A DNA stretch of 64,000 bases from Leptolyngbya iicbica LK (GCF_004212215.1 NZ_QVFV01000001.1:1250814-1314813); one strand, 5' to 3'. Counted from the first letter of the stretch, positions 6,492 through 15,797 are shown. Translations and numbers: made by a program. Notes: a model not told the origin generated them from the sequence alone.

Positions 6492-8153
6492 ATGGCACAA
6501 CGTTCGCCGGATCAACGCAATGATTACTATCTGATCGAAGCAGCTCGTGCAGGTATCCACAAGCCAATTTTGGCGGCTCTGTACGCGACTCAGCGTAAAC
6601 CACCGTTGGTCGATGGCGAAACGGGCCTCGGCATTGCTCCCGCCAATCGGATCCCCCCCGATCAGGTCAATACTTTTCCCGAGCAGGTGCAATACGCGGC
6701 CAACACGATTCGCAGTCTCACCAGTCACCTCACCGCCACGGGCTGGCAGGGTAAGGATCTCTGGGATATGGCCGCCGGTCGCTATACCGATCGCTTTTTG
6801 CAAGCGATCGCCGAAGGCTACAATCCTCCTCCCAACGACGCCGCAGCCGCCCATTTAGAACCTGTGGATGCGAGGGAATTGCGGCAAGCTTACCTCGCTG
6901 ATCTGAAAACTGACTTTAGTGCCGCCACCCTGCCCCAAAACCTCGCCAACCTCGATACGGTACTGATCGCCTTTGTAGAGCGAATCCCCAACAATTACAG
7001 TCGGCTGACCTTTCAACGAGAAGCTCTGTTAGAAACCGTGCGGATGTGGCGCAAGCTCGATACCCAAGCCGCCGCGATCGCCGCCCTTGGCTTTGATGAA
7101 TCGCCCGACCAAGTTGATGAAGCCAAACTCGATCAAGCGCTCCTGCAATTCATTGCCCAAGCCGATCGCTATTTTTCCGGCTATCCCAACCAGCGCGAGG
7201 CCCTGATTCGCTTAGTGCAGATTTGGCGAGAGCTGGACTCCCGAGAAGAAGCGATTCAAAGCCTGTCAGCAGAAGATCCGTTCGCCCACGAAAGCAATCC
7301 TGAAATTCTCGACCCGGCTTTGGTGGCCTTTGTCCAACGGCTGCCCGCTAACTATCGCGGTCAGGGAGATCAACGATTTGCCCTGACCGAAGGCTATCGC
7401 ATGTGGCACGGCTTAGACTCGCGCCCGACAGTGCTGCGCCAGTTAGGAATCGATCCCCAAACCTTAGTCAATCAAGCAGGCAATGCTACGGCGATCGCCC
7501 AGGTTGCCCAGCAACTCGATCGCGCCCTCCTCGATTTTTGGCTGACGGTGCCCACGATTTACACGGGTGCGGCCAATCAGCGGGAAGCCTTAATTCGCCT
7601 GGTCACTATTTGGCGGCGGTTAGATGGCCGCATCCCCGCGATTCAGTCCCTCTTCAATGATTTGCGGCGGATGGAACGCGCCCGCCGCGATGCCCTCGAA
7701 GCCATGCCCGCGCCGATGCCGGCCCCGCCGCCCCGCCGCCCGACTCGTTGGACTCCCGACAATCTGCAACTCGCCGCCGCCATTGTGCCGGGCGGTAGCT
7801 TTACCTGGGCCGAGGCAACCCGAGGCGGCGCGCGCATGCCCCCCGACCAAGCCACCGTTGACGCGATGATCCGCATTGCCCAGTTAGCTCAAGAAGCCCG
7901 CGATCGCATTGGTCGGCCCTTTATCATCACCAGTTGGTACCGGCCCCCAGCGATCAACGCCCAGGCCGGGGGGGCCTCCATGAGTCGGCATATCGTGGGA
8001 GATGCGATCGACTTTTATTGTGATGGCTTAACGGGCCGTCAACTTTACTGGGCGCTAGATCCCTGGTGGCCCGGTGGCTTAGGCCGCTATACGCGCTTTC
8101 CCTATCTCTGTCACCTAGACGCCCGAGGTTATCGAGCCCGCTGGCTTCACTAA
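6492..8153 (+). CDS. Peptidoglycan peptidase (M15A-like C-terminus) with four internal repeats
   Basis: Start chosen at ATG 6492, 9 nt after a GGAAGGA ribosome site; in-frame starts at 6465 and 6471 lack one. The protein has 553 aa. Residues about 10-115 look like a lysozyme-type helical domain (inference). Four tandem repeats follow at about 154-199, 213-258, 273-317 and 342-387, each LD-x-ALL-x-F...NQREAL-x-R-x-x-x-IWR-x-LD. After a Pro-rich linker (405-420) comes a peptidase M15_3 domain: FTWAEATRG, ITSWYRPPAIN, SRHIVGDAIDF and CHLDARG supply the zinc-binding His and Asp residues. M15 enzymes cleave D-Ala-containing cross-links. No signal peptide is seen, which is odd for a wall enzyme. 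Confidence 0.8.
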   Translation: MAQRSPDQRNDYYLIEAARAGIHKPILAALYATQRKPPLVDGETGLGIAPANRIPPDQVNTFPEQVQYAANTIRSLTSHLTATGWQGKDLWDMAAGRYTDRFLQAIAEGYNPPPNDAAAAHLEPVDARELRQAYLADLKTDFSAATLPQNLANLDTVLIAFVERIPNNYSRLTFQREALLETVRMWRKLDTQAAAIAALGFDESPDQVDEAKLDQALLQFIAQADRYFSGYPNQREALIRLVQIWRELDSREEAIQSLSAEDPFAHESNPEILDPALVAFVQRLPANYRGQGDQRFALTEGYRMWHGLDSRPTVLRQLGIDPQTLVNQAGNATAIAQVAQQLDRALLDFWLTVPTIYTGAANQREALIRLVTIWRRLDGRIPAIQSLFNDLRRMERARRDALEAMPAPMPAPPPRRPTRWTPDNLQLAAAIVPGGSFTWAEATRGGARMPPDQATVDAMIRIAQLAQEARDRIGRPFIITSWYRPPAINAQAGGASMSRHIVGDAIDFYCDGLTGRQLYWALDPWWPGGLGRYTRFPYLCHLDARGYRARWLH

Positions 8154-8230
8154 AGTACAAAGCACTTCATGATACGGATCAGAGCCTAAACGGGAATCTT
8201 AAAGATATGAGTTGAACAGGTTTTCCTGCC

Positions 8231-8989
8231 ATGTTATTTCCGTCTCCTCAGACCCAGCTGATCGTGGCTCAAGCACCAGCCCCAGAACCACCACCGGCCC
8301 CAGCCAAACCCATCAATCTCTGGATGATGACCTCTGGAGTGCTGTTTGTTTTGCTGATCGCTGCCGGTGTCATGAACTACTTGCAGGACAAACGCCTGCG
8401 CAAACAAATCAAGTTTGTGGAGTACAAAAATCAGGAACTGCAAAAGCGGGTCAAAATGGCCACCGCCACCATCACGAAGATGGAGAAAAACCCTGACTTG
8501 GTGCACTCACGCGAATTCAACCTTGACTATCTGCGAATGCGCATGGAAGAAGAGATGTTCCACTTCCAGATTGTGAACCAGCTAAAAGTCAAGGTGAAAC
8601 AGCAATTGGCGGCGGCATTGCGACCCCAACAGGCGGAAACTGGCATGGTAGGCATTGCCAGCAAAGCGCGGCAAATCGATCAAATTTTTGATGTGGCCTA
8701 TAAAACGAGCGAAGCACTGGGCTCTAAAACGCGGATTCTCTTCCGCATTGAAATCAAACTGGCGAAGCTGCCCACCCAGTCTACCTCGACCACCATTAAT
8801 CAAATTATTGAGTGTATTGAAACCTTCTTAAGTCCCGAGGCGGAAGGTGGAGCCTGGCAACCCACGATTCAAGGACGGCTAGCCAATATGCACTGGGATC
8901 AAAAAGCCAAGCCGACCCCCCTCCTGATTTTGGAACAATCGGCAGAAGGCGTTAACGTCACCATTCGCAGTACCTATAAGCCAGCTTAG
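8231..8989 (+). CDS. Single-span membrane protein of unknown function
   Basis: A 252-aa protein. A Pro/Ala-rich N-terminus (about 15-27) precedes one transmembrane helix (WMMTSGVLFVLLIAAGVMNYL, about 31-51). A coiled-coil region (about 53-80) follows, then a soluble alpha/beta domain that contains the strand TRILFRIEIKLAK and ends in LLILEQSAEGVNVTIRSTY. The arrangement suggests a membrane-anchored scaffold or sensor. I do not recognise the family and no catalytic motif is visible. It is alone on the plus strand, convergent with fabH. Confidence 0.65.
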   Translation: MLFPSPQTQLIVAQAPAPEPPPAPAKPINLWMMTSGVLFVLLIAAGVMNYLQDKRLRKQIKFVEYKNQELQKRVKMATATITKMEKNPDLVHSREFNLDYLRMRMEEEMFHFQIVNQLKVKVKQQLAAALRPQQAETGMVGIASKARQIDQIFDVAYKTSEALGSKTRILFRIEIKLAKLPTQSTSTTINQIIECIETFLSPEAEGGAWQPTIQGRLANMHWDQKAKPTPLLILEQSAEGVNVTIRSTYKPA

Positions 8990-9080
8990 GCGGCGATGAT
9001 GGTGGCCTCATCCTGGTTTGCTATCAGGCAAATAAGGACTTAGCACTTCAATCATTTTCCCAAAACCATAAGGGTGTTGT

Positions 9081-9132
9081 CAGGGTTGGGCAGTGCCAAA
9101 CCCCAACGATCCCGGAGGCCATTTGCAAACAC
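9081..9132. repeat. Dispersed repeat, copy 1
   Basis: These 52 bases match 62216-62267 at 43 of 52 positions without gaps. The centre forms a small hairpin (TTGGGCAGTGCCAAA). It sits between the stops of two convergent genes (8989 and 9150), so it may also end transcription. Confidence 0.75.
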
Positions 9133-9149
9133 CTCCTAAGCACCCCGAG

Positions 9150-10145
9150 CTAGCCCCATTCAAAGATCGCTGCGCCCCAACTCAAGCCAGCCCCAAACCC
9201 CGATGACGCCACCACATCACCCGGCTTGATTTGGCCCGCGCGGACAGCTTCATCCAACGCGATCGGAATCGAGGCCGCAGACGTATTGCCATGTCGGCTC
9301 ATATTGCTAATCACCCGCTCAGCAGGAATGTCTAAGCGACTAGCAACGGCATCCAAAATCCGCTGGTTGGCTTGGTGCAGCAGCAACCAATCAACATCCT
9401 GAGTTGTCAAGTTTGCACGGTACAAGGCTTTCTCAACAATTTCTGGCACTCGCTTCACCGCAAATCGATACACTTCCTTCCCATTCATATCGATGGGGGC
9501 AAACGTACCTGCTTGGGTCATTTTGTCATCAACCAGAACAGACGATTCGGCTTGATAGGGGAGGGTAAGACAGCCATTCATGCTGCCGTCACTGCGCATT
9601 TCAAATCCCAGTAATCGATCGCGATCGCTCGCCTGCAAGACTACCGCCCCAGCCCCGTCGCCAAACAAGACACACGTGCGGCGATCGCTCCAATCAGTCC
9701 AGCGCGACAGCACATCGGCCCCTACGACTAAGACCGTTTGATACACCCCCATCCGCAAATATTGAGCCGCCGTGACCAGCGCAAACACAAAGCCCGAGCA
9801 AGCCGCTGTGAGATCAAATGCTGCGGCCCGATTTGCACCTAGCTGAGCTTGCACTTGCGCCGCACTACCAAACAAATCATCCGGTGTAGAGGTTGCCAAA
9901 ATAATCAAATCAACCGCCTCAGCAGTTAGGCCACTCATCTCCAGCGCTGCCGACCCAGCCTGAGCGGCCAGGCTACTCAGGGAATCTTGAGCCGTGGCAA
10001 TGTGTCGCTGACGAATGCCGGTGCGGGTCGCAATCCATTCATCGGATGTATCGACCATTTGGCTGAGGTCTTCATTGCTGAGGGCCACAGACAATGGGGC
10101 CGAGCCACATCCGACCAAAGACACCCCTAGCGTTGTTTGTTGCAC
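9150..10145 (-). CDS. fabH: 3-oxoacyl-[ACP] synthase III (KASIII)
   Basis: A 331-aa FabH that starts fatty-acid synthesis by condensing acetyl-CoA with malonyl-ACP. The catalytic triad is present: Cys116 in DLTAACSGF, His257 in LLHQANQRI and Asn287 in SRHGNTSAAS. The N-terminal VDTSDEWIATRTGI and the C-terminal GFGAGLSWG are typical. It starts 3 bp after plsX stops, so the two are one transcript, as commonly seen in cyanobacteria. fabD, which follows fabH in several relatives, is absent here. Confidence 0.97.
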   Translation of the reverse strand: MQQTTLGVSLVGCGSAPLSVALSNEDLSQMVDTSDEWIATRTGIRQRHIATAQDSLSSLAAQAGSAALEMSGLTAEAVDLIILATSTPDDLFGSAAQVQAQLGANRAAAFDLTAACSGFVFALVTAAQYLRMGVYQTVLVVGADVLSRWTDWSDRRTCVLFGDGAGAVVLQASDRDRLLGFEMRSDGSMNGCLTLPYQAESSVLVDDKMTQAGTFAPIDMNGKEVYRFAVKRVPEIVEKALYRANLTTQDVDWLLLHQANQRILDAVASRLDIPAERVISNMSRHGNTSAASIPIALDEAVRAGQIKPGDVVASSGFGAGLSWGAAIFEWG

Positions 10146-10148
10146 AAT

Positions 10149-11183
10149 CTATTCTCCGTCTGCCGCAGGCATCGCCACCTTATGATATTGAGCCTGAATG
10201 CGGTCTAATACCTGGTTATCGACTGCCTCTTTTGCTAAACGAATCGCATTAAAGACAGAAGGAGCCTGAGAACTACCGTGGCTAATCACCGCAATTCCGG
10301 CTACCCCTAACAGTAACCCACCACCGTGTTCAGCATGGTCAACGCGCTGCTTAATGCGCTTCAAGTTATCTTTCAAAATCAGCGTCCCCGCCTTGCCACG
10401 CAAGCCCCTGGGCAACTCTTCTCGCAGAATTTGGAGCACCGATTCACCCACCGCTTCGGCAAACTTCAACAGGACATTGCCGACAAATCCATCGCAGACT
10501 ACGACATCAAACTGGCCTGATAACACATCCCGACCTTCGGCGTTGCCCACAAACGGCACTGCCGGGTGATCGGTCAAGAGTTGATGCACTTGTACCGCCA
10601 CGTCATTGCCTTTACTGGCTTCTTCACCAATATTCAGGAGTCCAACTTTAGGATGTTCAATGCCCAAAACATGTTTGGAGTACACCGTGCCCATGACCGC
10701 GAACTGCTCTAAAAATTTAGGTCGGCAATCGACATTAGCCCCCACGTCCAAAATCAGCACGGACTTATCAGCCAAGACTGTCGGAAATACCGCCCCGATC
10801 GCGGGTCGATCAATGCCCTTGAGACGCCCTAGACGCAACAGCGCCGCCGCCATCGCCGCACCAGAATGTCCCGCCGAGACGACCGCGTCAGCTTCCTGCT
10901 GCTTGACCAAATCCATCGACACATTGATGGATGCCTTACGCTTACGACGTAGGGCACTGAGAGGCTCCTCATGCATTTCGATTGTGCCCTCAGCTGGCAC
11001 AATTTTGAGGTCGCTCAGATTCTCTTCATTGGGAGTGGCGGCCCTAATTTGGTCGGGATCACCAACTAGCAGGATATCCACATCCAGCTCAGCCTTTGCC
11101 CGGATGGCACCAGCCACAATTTCGGCGGGTGCGTGGTCACCACCCATAGCATCTACGGCGATTCGAGCGCGAGTCGCTACCAT
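10149..11183 (-). CDS. plsX: Phosphate acyltransferase PlsX
   Basis: A 344-aa PlsX, which makes acyl-phosphate from acyl-ACP for phosphatidic acid synthesis. It shows the family start IAVDAMGGDHAPAEIVAGA and the conserved VSAGHSGA, VLDVGANVDCRP, LNIGEEASKGN and VVCDGFVGNVLLKF. The enzyme is a peripheral membrane protein. It is followed directly by fabH and lies 57 bp downstream of rpaB on the same strand. A weak promoter-like pair (minus-strand TTGGGC at 11233-11238 and TAGAAT at 11212-11217, spacing 15) could serve the pair separately from rpaB. Confidence 0.97.
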   Translation of the reverse strand: MVATRARIAVDAMGGDHAPAEIVAGAIRAKAELDVDILLVGDPDQIRAATPNEENLSDLKIVPAEGTIEMHEEPLSALRRKRKASINVSMDLVKQQEADAVVSAGHSGAAMAAALLRLGRLKGIDRPAIGAVFPTVLADKSVLILDVGANVDCRPKFLEQFAVMGTVYSKHVLGIEHPKVGLLNIGEEASKGNDVAVQVHQLLTDHPAVPFVGNAEGRDVLSGQFDVVVCDGFVGNVLLKFAEAVGESVLQILREELPRGLRGKAGTLILKDNLKRIKQRVDHAEHGGGLLLGVAGIAVISHGSSQAPSVFNAIRLAKEAVDNQVLDRIQAQYHKVAMPAADGE

Positions 11184-11240
11184 GGACTGAATTCTGTAAA
11201 AAACTTAGAAAATTCTAGCAGACTACCCCGTTGCCCAAAC

Positions 11241-11990
11241 CTACAATTCTTCGCCGGGTTCCACAATTCGTTGGAATAGGTAGCCAGTGCCCCGAGCCGT
11301 CAAGATGAGTTCAGGGTTACTCGGATCCTCCTCTAACTTTGCGCGCAATCGCGAAATGTGGACATCGACTACACGGGTATCGACGTGCCGCTCTGGCGTG
11401 TAACCCCAGACCTCTTGCAAAATTTCAGCCCGAGAGAACGGCTCCCCCGAACGGCTGACCAGCAGCTCTAACAGACTAAATTCCATCCCGGTCAACCGAA
11501 TCCGCTCGTCCCCTTTATAGACTTGGCGTTTATTCGTATCAATGCGAATGGCATTAATCGAGATCACGCCGGAACTCGGAATGCCGGTGGCTTGGCTTTT
11601 ATCGACACGCCGCAAAACTGAGCGGATCCGCGCTTCGAGTTCTTTCGGGGAAAAGGGCTTCACCACATAATCATCGGCCCCAAGCTCTAAGCCAGTGATG
11701 CGATCGGCCACGTCGCCCAGAGCCGTCAGCATGATGATGGGGATATCTGATTCTTTGCGAAGTTCCTGACAGACACCGTAGCCATCGAGCTTGGGCATCA
11801 TGACATCCAACACGACGAGATCGGGGCAGGATGCATGAAACGTTTCAATCGCCTCTTCGCCATCAGCAGCAGTCACGACGTCATATCCAATCATGGAGAG
11901 GCGGGTTTCTAAAATGCGGCGAATACTCGCTTCGTCGTCCACCACCAAAATTTTTTCTTTCGTACTTTCCAAGGCTATTGCTGCTCCCAA
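11241..11990 (-). CDS. rpaB: OmpR-family response regulator RpaB (Ycf27)
   Basis: A 249-aa regulator with a receiver domain (about 12-130; phospho-acceptor Asp62 in VLDVMMPKLDG, acidic pair VVDDE near the start, Lys in VVKPFSP) and a C-terminal OmpR winged helix (about 150-243). The sequence DVADRITGLELGADDYVVKP and the tail HVDTRVVDVHISRLRAKLEEDP match RpaB closely. RpaB binds HLR1 sites and represses or activates light- and redox-responsive genes according to phosphorylation by NblS/Hik33. It is the first gene of the rpaB-plsX-fabH cluster known from other cyanobacteria. An HLR1-like site occurs at 29087-29106. Confidence 0.95.
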   Translation of the reverse strand: MGAAIALESTKEKILVVDDEASIRRILETRLSMIGYDVVTAADGEEAIETFHASCPDLVVLDVMMPKLDGYGVCQELRKESDIPIIMLTALGDVADRITGLELGADDYVVKPFSPKELEARIRSVLRRVDKSQATGIPSSGVISINAIRIDTNKRQVYKGDERIRLTGMEFSLLELLVSRSGEPFSRAEILQEVWGYTPERHVDTRVVDVHISRLRAKLEEDPSNPELILTARGTGYLFQRIVEPGEEL

Positions 11991-12460
11991 CGAACACTGG
12001 ACTTAGCGATTGGCTCATGCACAATGAATGATGAGCGATACAAAGCTTTTGAAGCTAGTCAGGCACAGAACTCATCACGAGGTCGCGCACTCACAGTCAA
12101 GGCAACACCCTACTAGACAAGAAAATGCTGTACGTAAATTTAACTTCGTAAAGAACTTTTGTACATTGCCGTTAAGTCAACAATTATTCTATGACGTTTA
12201 CAAGCTCTCAGAGCCTTTGCTGTTCTCGTTTCTAGCATTTCTTAAGATTTAATTAGCTAGGTACGGAAAAATAGAACTTTTCAAAAGATGACACGGCGTA
12301 ATTGTGAGCAGGGTCTGTCAGCAAAGTTTTGTGCCGATGCGCAACAATTGATGAGCTCGTAATGGGCGCGGCTAACGACACTAGAGCACGAGCGCTGAGC
12401 AGTCAGAGACCGCTAAATCTTGCACAATGGAGTCAGGCGCAGAATTGAGACAGGAGGGGG
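11991..12460. other. Divergent intergenic region rpaB / caspase-like gene
   Basis: 470 bp without a credible gene; the only longer ORFs (up to 74 aa) lack coding character. It must contain both promoters. AT-rich DNA at 12120-12260 is the likely rpaB promoter area, and a minus-strand TTGACT at about 12174-12179 is a possible -35. I find no HLR1 with the correct 12-bp period here. Confidence 0.4.
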
Positions 12461-13720
12461 ATGTTGCGTCACATTGCAGGCTTAGGGGTGGCGATCGCCG
12501 CCATTACTGCCATGGCCGCCGTTGCTCGCCAAGCCGACTCATGGTCTGTGCCCGCTGCGGTCACCTCGCTTGAGAGCTGGCGCTCTGATGTCCCGCCACC
12601 GTCGCTCGAAACCACATTTCTTGTCGTGGCTGGCGGGGGTGCCCCTAGCTACAACGAAATTGCCCTAGAAAAGAACGTTCGCTACTTTCAGCGCACGCTG
12701 GCGCATTTGGGAGAATCCGTCACCGCCGCCAGTATTTTTTTCGCCAATGGTAATGATGGGCAAGCAACGATTCGCTATCTTGACCCACGGGGCACAGAAC
12801 GCTTCAAAGCACCCAATATTGAGGGGTTAACGGGCTCGGCGACCCAAGCCAATGTGCAAAGTTGGCTGGAGGCTTACCCCCAAACCCTCAAGGGTACAGA
12901 GCATTGTCCGGTGTTTATGTATTTCACCGGACATGGCGCGCTTAACTCCGCTAACGACGACAACAACGCCATGATTCTTTGGCAAGAGGCGCTGCTGTCA
13001 GTGCAAGACCTGGCAACGACGCTGGATCAATGGCCCACCGACACTCCCTTTGTCACGATGATGGCGCAGTGTTACTCGGGCTCGTTTGCCAACCTGATTT
13101 ATGAAGGGGGGGAGCCGAGTCAGCCGATCGCGCTCCGGAGTCGCTGTGGCTTTTTTGCCACGGTAAAAACTCGTCCCTCGGTTGGCTGCACACCCTTGGT
13201 CAATGAGGCTGATTATCGCGATTACAGCTCTAGCTTTTTTGCGGGCCTGAGCGGTCGCGATCGCTTAGGCGAGTCGGTGCCCAGCGCTGACTATAACGAG
13301 GACGGCCAGGTTTCCTATGCCGAAGCCCACGCCTTTGCCAAGGTGGATGGTGAAACCCCTGATTGGCCGATTTCCACATCAGAGGCTTGGCTGCAGCGGC
13401 AAGCTTCTGACGTGGATGAAGCGGCTATTTTGGCGGCACCGCTCCAGTCTTGGCTAGGGTCGGCCCGCCCCGAACAGGCGTTTGTCATCACCGCCCTGGC
13501 CCGAGAGTTGGGTTATCCCCTCACGGGCTCCTTTAGTGAATTCTCGGTTCCGCAGACCGATTTCACGAGTCCACCGCAGGAAATCCTGACGGCTTACCAC
13601 CAACGCCTGCGAATGGAACTGCTCAATGTGGGCATGGAGCAAGCTATTCGAGCCGAGGGCGATGCCGTCGCGATCGCTACTCTGGAGCAGTTATTGGCCT
13701 GCGAAGGGGGCCATTGGTGA
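12461..13720 (+). CDS. Secreted caspase-like (C13/C14-type) cysteine protease with EF-hand loop
   Basis: A 419-aa protein preceded by a strong ribosome site (GGAGGGGG). A signal peptide or N-terminal anchor covers residues 1-24. The caspase-fold dyad is present: His158 in MYFTGHGALN and Cys204 in MMAQCYSGSF. Downstream, residues 277-288 (DYNEDGQVSYAE) form a full EF-hand calcium loop with D1-N3-D5-G6-V8-E12. This suggests a calcium-dependent orthocaspase- or legumain-like protease acting outside the cytoplasm. Cleavage specificity cannot be predicted. It converges on the next gene with a 16-bp gap. Confidence 0.75.
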   Translation: MLRHIAGLGVAIAAITAMAAVARQADSWSVPAAVTSLESWRSDVPPPSLETTFLVVAGGGAPSYNEIALEKNVRYFQRTLAHLGESVTAASIFFANGNDGQATIRYLDPRGTERFKAPNIEGLTGSATQANVQSWLEAYPQTLKGTEHCPVFMYFTGHGALNSANDDNNAMILWQEALLSVQDLATTLDQWPTDTPFVTMMAQCYSGSFANLIYEGGEPSQPIALRSRCGFFATVKTRPSVGCTPLVNEADYRDYSSSFFAGLSGRDRLGESVPSADYNEDGQVSYAEAHAFAKVDGETPDWPISTSEAWLQRQASDVDEAAILAAPLQSWLGSARPEQAFVITALARELGYPLTGSFSEFSVPQTDFTSPPQEILTAYHQRLRMELLNVGMEQAIRAEGDAVAIATLEQLLACEGGHW

Positions 13721-13736
13721 TCCTGACGAGCAGAAG

Positions 13737-14522
13737 TTACATAAATGACGAGAGCGATCGCCGCTGTCGCACATCAGCCGTATTCACGAGACTATCGCTG
13801 GGCCAATCTAACCGATGTTGCGTGTCTTCGGAGACCACGGTCACCTCTGAAGCAGCAGTTGCCGTTGGGGCAGCGGCAGGCCGCGATGGCGTCGCATCGG
13901 CTGACTTGGCAACCAGGGGTTGGTCAGGATTATACGTCTCCAGTTTGGGCACCGTTGCGGGGGTCGCTGGGTCGTTTTGCTGAGCTGGCAATGCCGCCGA
14001 TACCGAGGGCCGCTGGCTCGCTGACAAACGATAACGTTTGCGCGATTGAGTCGCCTGAGCTCGCCGGGGACGGCGCTTTTTGGGGCGACGAGGCAGCTTG
14101 ATGACAATTGAGAGCAGGGCACATCCCGCCGCACAGCTCGCCACCAAAGCCGCGATCGTCCAAACCGATAAGCCATTCACCGTTTGGGTTTTAACAGCGG
14201 TGGCGGAGTCTGGGGCTGCCGCATCCGGCGACTGACTCGTTTCCGGCTGAGGAGTAGGCGCTTCATCCCCGCCTTGCAGTCGCTCATGGGGATAAACCGT
14301 CGACGGCTCAACCGCTGTGGGCTGATCAGGCGCGTTGTGGGTCAACTGCCCAAACGCCAGGAACGCGATCGCTAATAACCCCAGCCAAATGCCCCCCAGG
14401 ACCATCAGTGGCCGATAAGCCGTTACCTGCCGCCAAACCCGTTGCTGCCGGAAAAGGCGGCGCTGCAACGGGTTTGACGCGCGGCGCGGCGATGACATCG
14501 AAGGGGGGACAGGGGCTGGCAT
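13737..14522 (-). CDS. Two-span membrane protein, Pro/Ala-rich, unknown function
   Basis: A 261-aa protein. A basic N-terminus (residues 12-32) precedes a first transmembrane helix (PLMVLGGIWLGLLAIAFLAF, about 38-57). A Pro/Glu-rich loop of about 60 residues leads to a second helix (WTIAALVASCAAGCALLSIVI, about 120-140). A very basic stretch (KLPRRPKKRRPRR) and a low-complexity Ala/Pro tail follow. By the positive-inside rule both ends face the cytoplasm and the loop the periplasm or lumen. No known family is recognised. Confidence 0.6.
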   Translation of the reverse strand: MPAPVPPSMSSPRRASNPLQRRLFRQQRVWRQVTAYRPLMVLGGIWLGLLAIAFLAFGQLTHNAPDQPTAVEPSTVYPHERLQGGDEAPTPQPETSQSPDAAAPDSATAVKTQTVNGLSVWTIAALVASCAAGCALLSIVIKLPRRPKKRRPRRAQATQSRKRYRLSASQRPSVSAALPAQQNDPATPATVPKLETYNPDQPLVAKSADATPSRPAAAPTATAASEVTVVSEDTQHRLDWPSDSLVNTADVRQRRSLSSFM

Positions 14523-14771
14523 ATGGGCTGTCCAAAAAATCGTTACTCGTTATTGTATGGACTCGACCTGGAATCGACCAGTGAACACATGATTCTCTAT
14601 ATGCCCAGTCGGTCATGATCACGGTAGGCAAACACACACAGGAGGTCATCAAAACAGATCTTGAGTCGAGCGATCGCAATTATCCCGGTGGTCGCCTGAA
14701 GATGTCGCTAGCGGACACAGTGCTCACCCCCACCCATGCAAGGACACTGTTTGCGGAGGCGACTTCACTAC

Positions 14772-15797
14772 TTAATAGCGGATACGAGGGTCGACATAGG
14801 CATTTAAGATGTCGATCGCAATGCTGACCAACGCCACAATCATGGCAAAAAAGACCATCAGCCCCTGAACGACCGGATAATCTCGTTGAGAAATGGCTTC
14901 ATACAGACGATTGGCCAGACCGGGCCACGAAAAGGTCACCTCCGTCAGCACCGCGCCCCCCAACAACGAAGCAAAGGTCAGGCCCAACACCGTCACCACA
15001 GGAATCAGAGCATTTTTCAGCGCATGGGAGACAATGATTCGGACTTCGGGGATGCCCCGAGCTCGGGCGGCTTCCACATAATCAGCGCGGAGCGTCTGCT
15101 TGAGATTAACCCGCACGATCCGTTCGAATACGCCGCTGATCAAAATTCCCAACGTCAGACTGGGCAGGGCCAGATAATGCAGGGTGGTGAAAAACAAATC
15201 AGCGCGTCCAGTCAATAAACTATCGATTAAATACAAGCCAGTGGGGCCAGCCGGGGGCGTTGCCGAGAGGGGAAAGCGCGTCCCAATGGGAAACCAGCGG
15301 AGCTGCACGGCAAACAATAGTTGCAGCAACATGCCAAACCAATACATTGGCACCGCATAGGTCACAATGCCAAACAGGCGTCCCCCTGCATCTAACGGCG
15401 AATTGGGCCGAGAGGCCGCGATCGCCCCGACTGTCAGCCCAACGCCAGCCGCCACCACCATGCCGCAAAATGTGAGTTCTACCGTGGCGGGAAAATGGTC
15501 GCCGATGATTTCCCAAACGGTTTGTCCTTGACTGGCGATCGACGTGCCCAAATCGAAGGACAGCAACCGCCCGAGATAATTCAAATACTGCACAATCAGC
15601 GGCGCATCTAAGCCCAGTTGCGATCGCAGCGCATCTTTGGCCGCATCAGGCGCTCGCGGCCCCAATAACGCATCGACTGGGTCGCCCGGCGTCGCCCGCA
15701 GCAATAAAAACACCACCGTCGTGATCGTCCAAATCATCAACGGCGCTAACATCAGCCGCGTGATGATGTAGTACCGCAAAGCATTTGAACGAGCCAT
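14772..15797 (-). CDS. Oligopeptide/nickel-type ABC transporter permease (DppB/OppB family)
   Basis: A 341-aa inner-membrane permease starting at ATG 15797 (a GTG at 15812 adds 5 residues). It begins YYIITRLMLAPLMIWTITTVVFLLLRATPGDPVDALLG, split as the first helix and the conserved GDP loop of the DppB family. It has about six membrane helices. The coupling loop EAARARGIPEVRIIVSHALKNALIPVV carries the EAA motif that docks on the ATPase. No DppC, ATPase or binding protein is adjacent. A matching family-5 substrate-binding protein lies 34 kb away at 49753-51441 and may be its partner. Confidence 0.9.
   Translation of the reverse strand: MARSNALRYYIITRLMLAPLMIWTITTVVFLLLRATPGDPVDALLGPRAPDAAKDALRSQLGLDAPLIVQYLNYLGRLLSFDLGTSIASQGQTVWEIIGDHFPATVELTFCGMVVAAGVGLTVGAIAASRPNSPLDAGGRLFGIVTYAVPMYWFGMLLQLLFAVQLRWFPIGTRFPLSATPPAGPTGLYLIDSLLTGRADLFFTTLHYLALPSLTLGILISGVFERIVRVNLKQTLRADYVEAARARGIPEVRIIVSHALKNALIPVVTVLGLTFASLLGGAVLTEVTFSWPGLANRLYEAISQRDYPVVQGLMVFFAMIVALVSIAIDILNAYVDPRIRY

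Noticed and set aside
12174-12215. Possible HLR1 near rpaB
   Set aside because: TTTAC-like words occur but at a 14-bp period or singly, not the required 12.
12028-12252. 74-aa ORF upstream of the caspase-like gene
   Set aside because: No ribosome site, no motif, composition like spacer DNA, in the promoter region of rpaB.
14615-14827. 70-aa ORF overlapping the 3' end of the ABC permease
   Set aside because: Overlaps a clear gene on the other strand; the GGAGG-like sequence lies inside the ORF and its start has no support.
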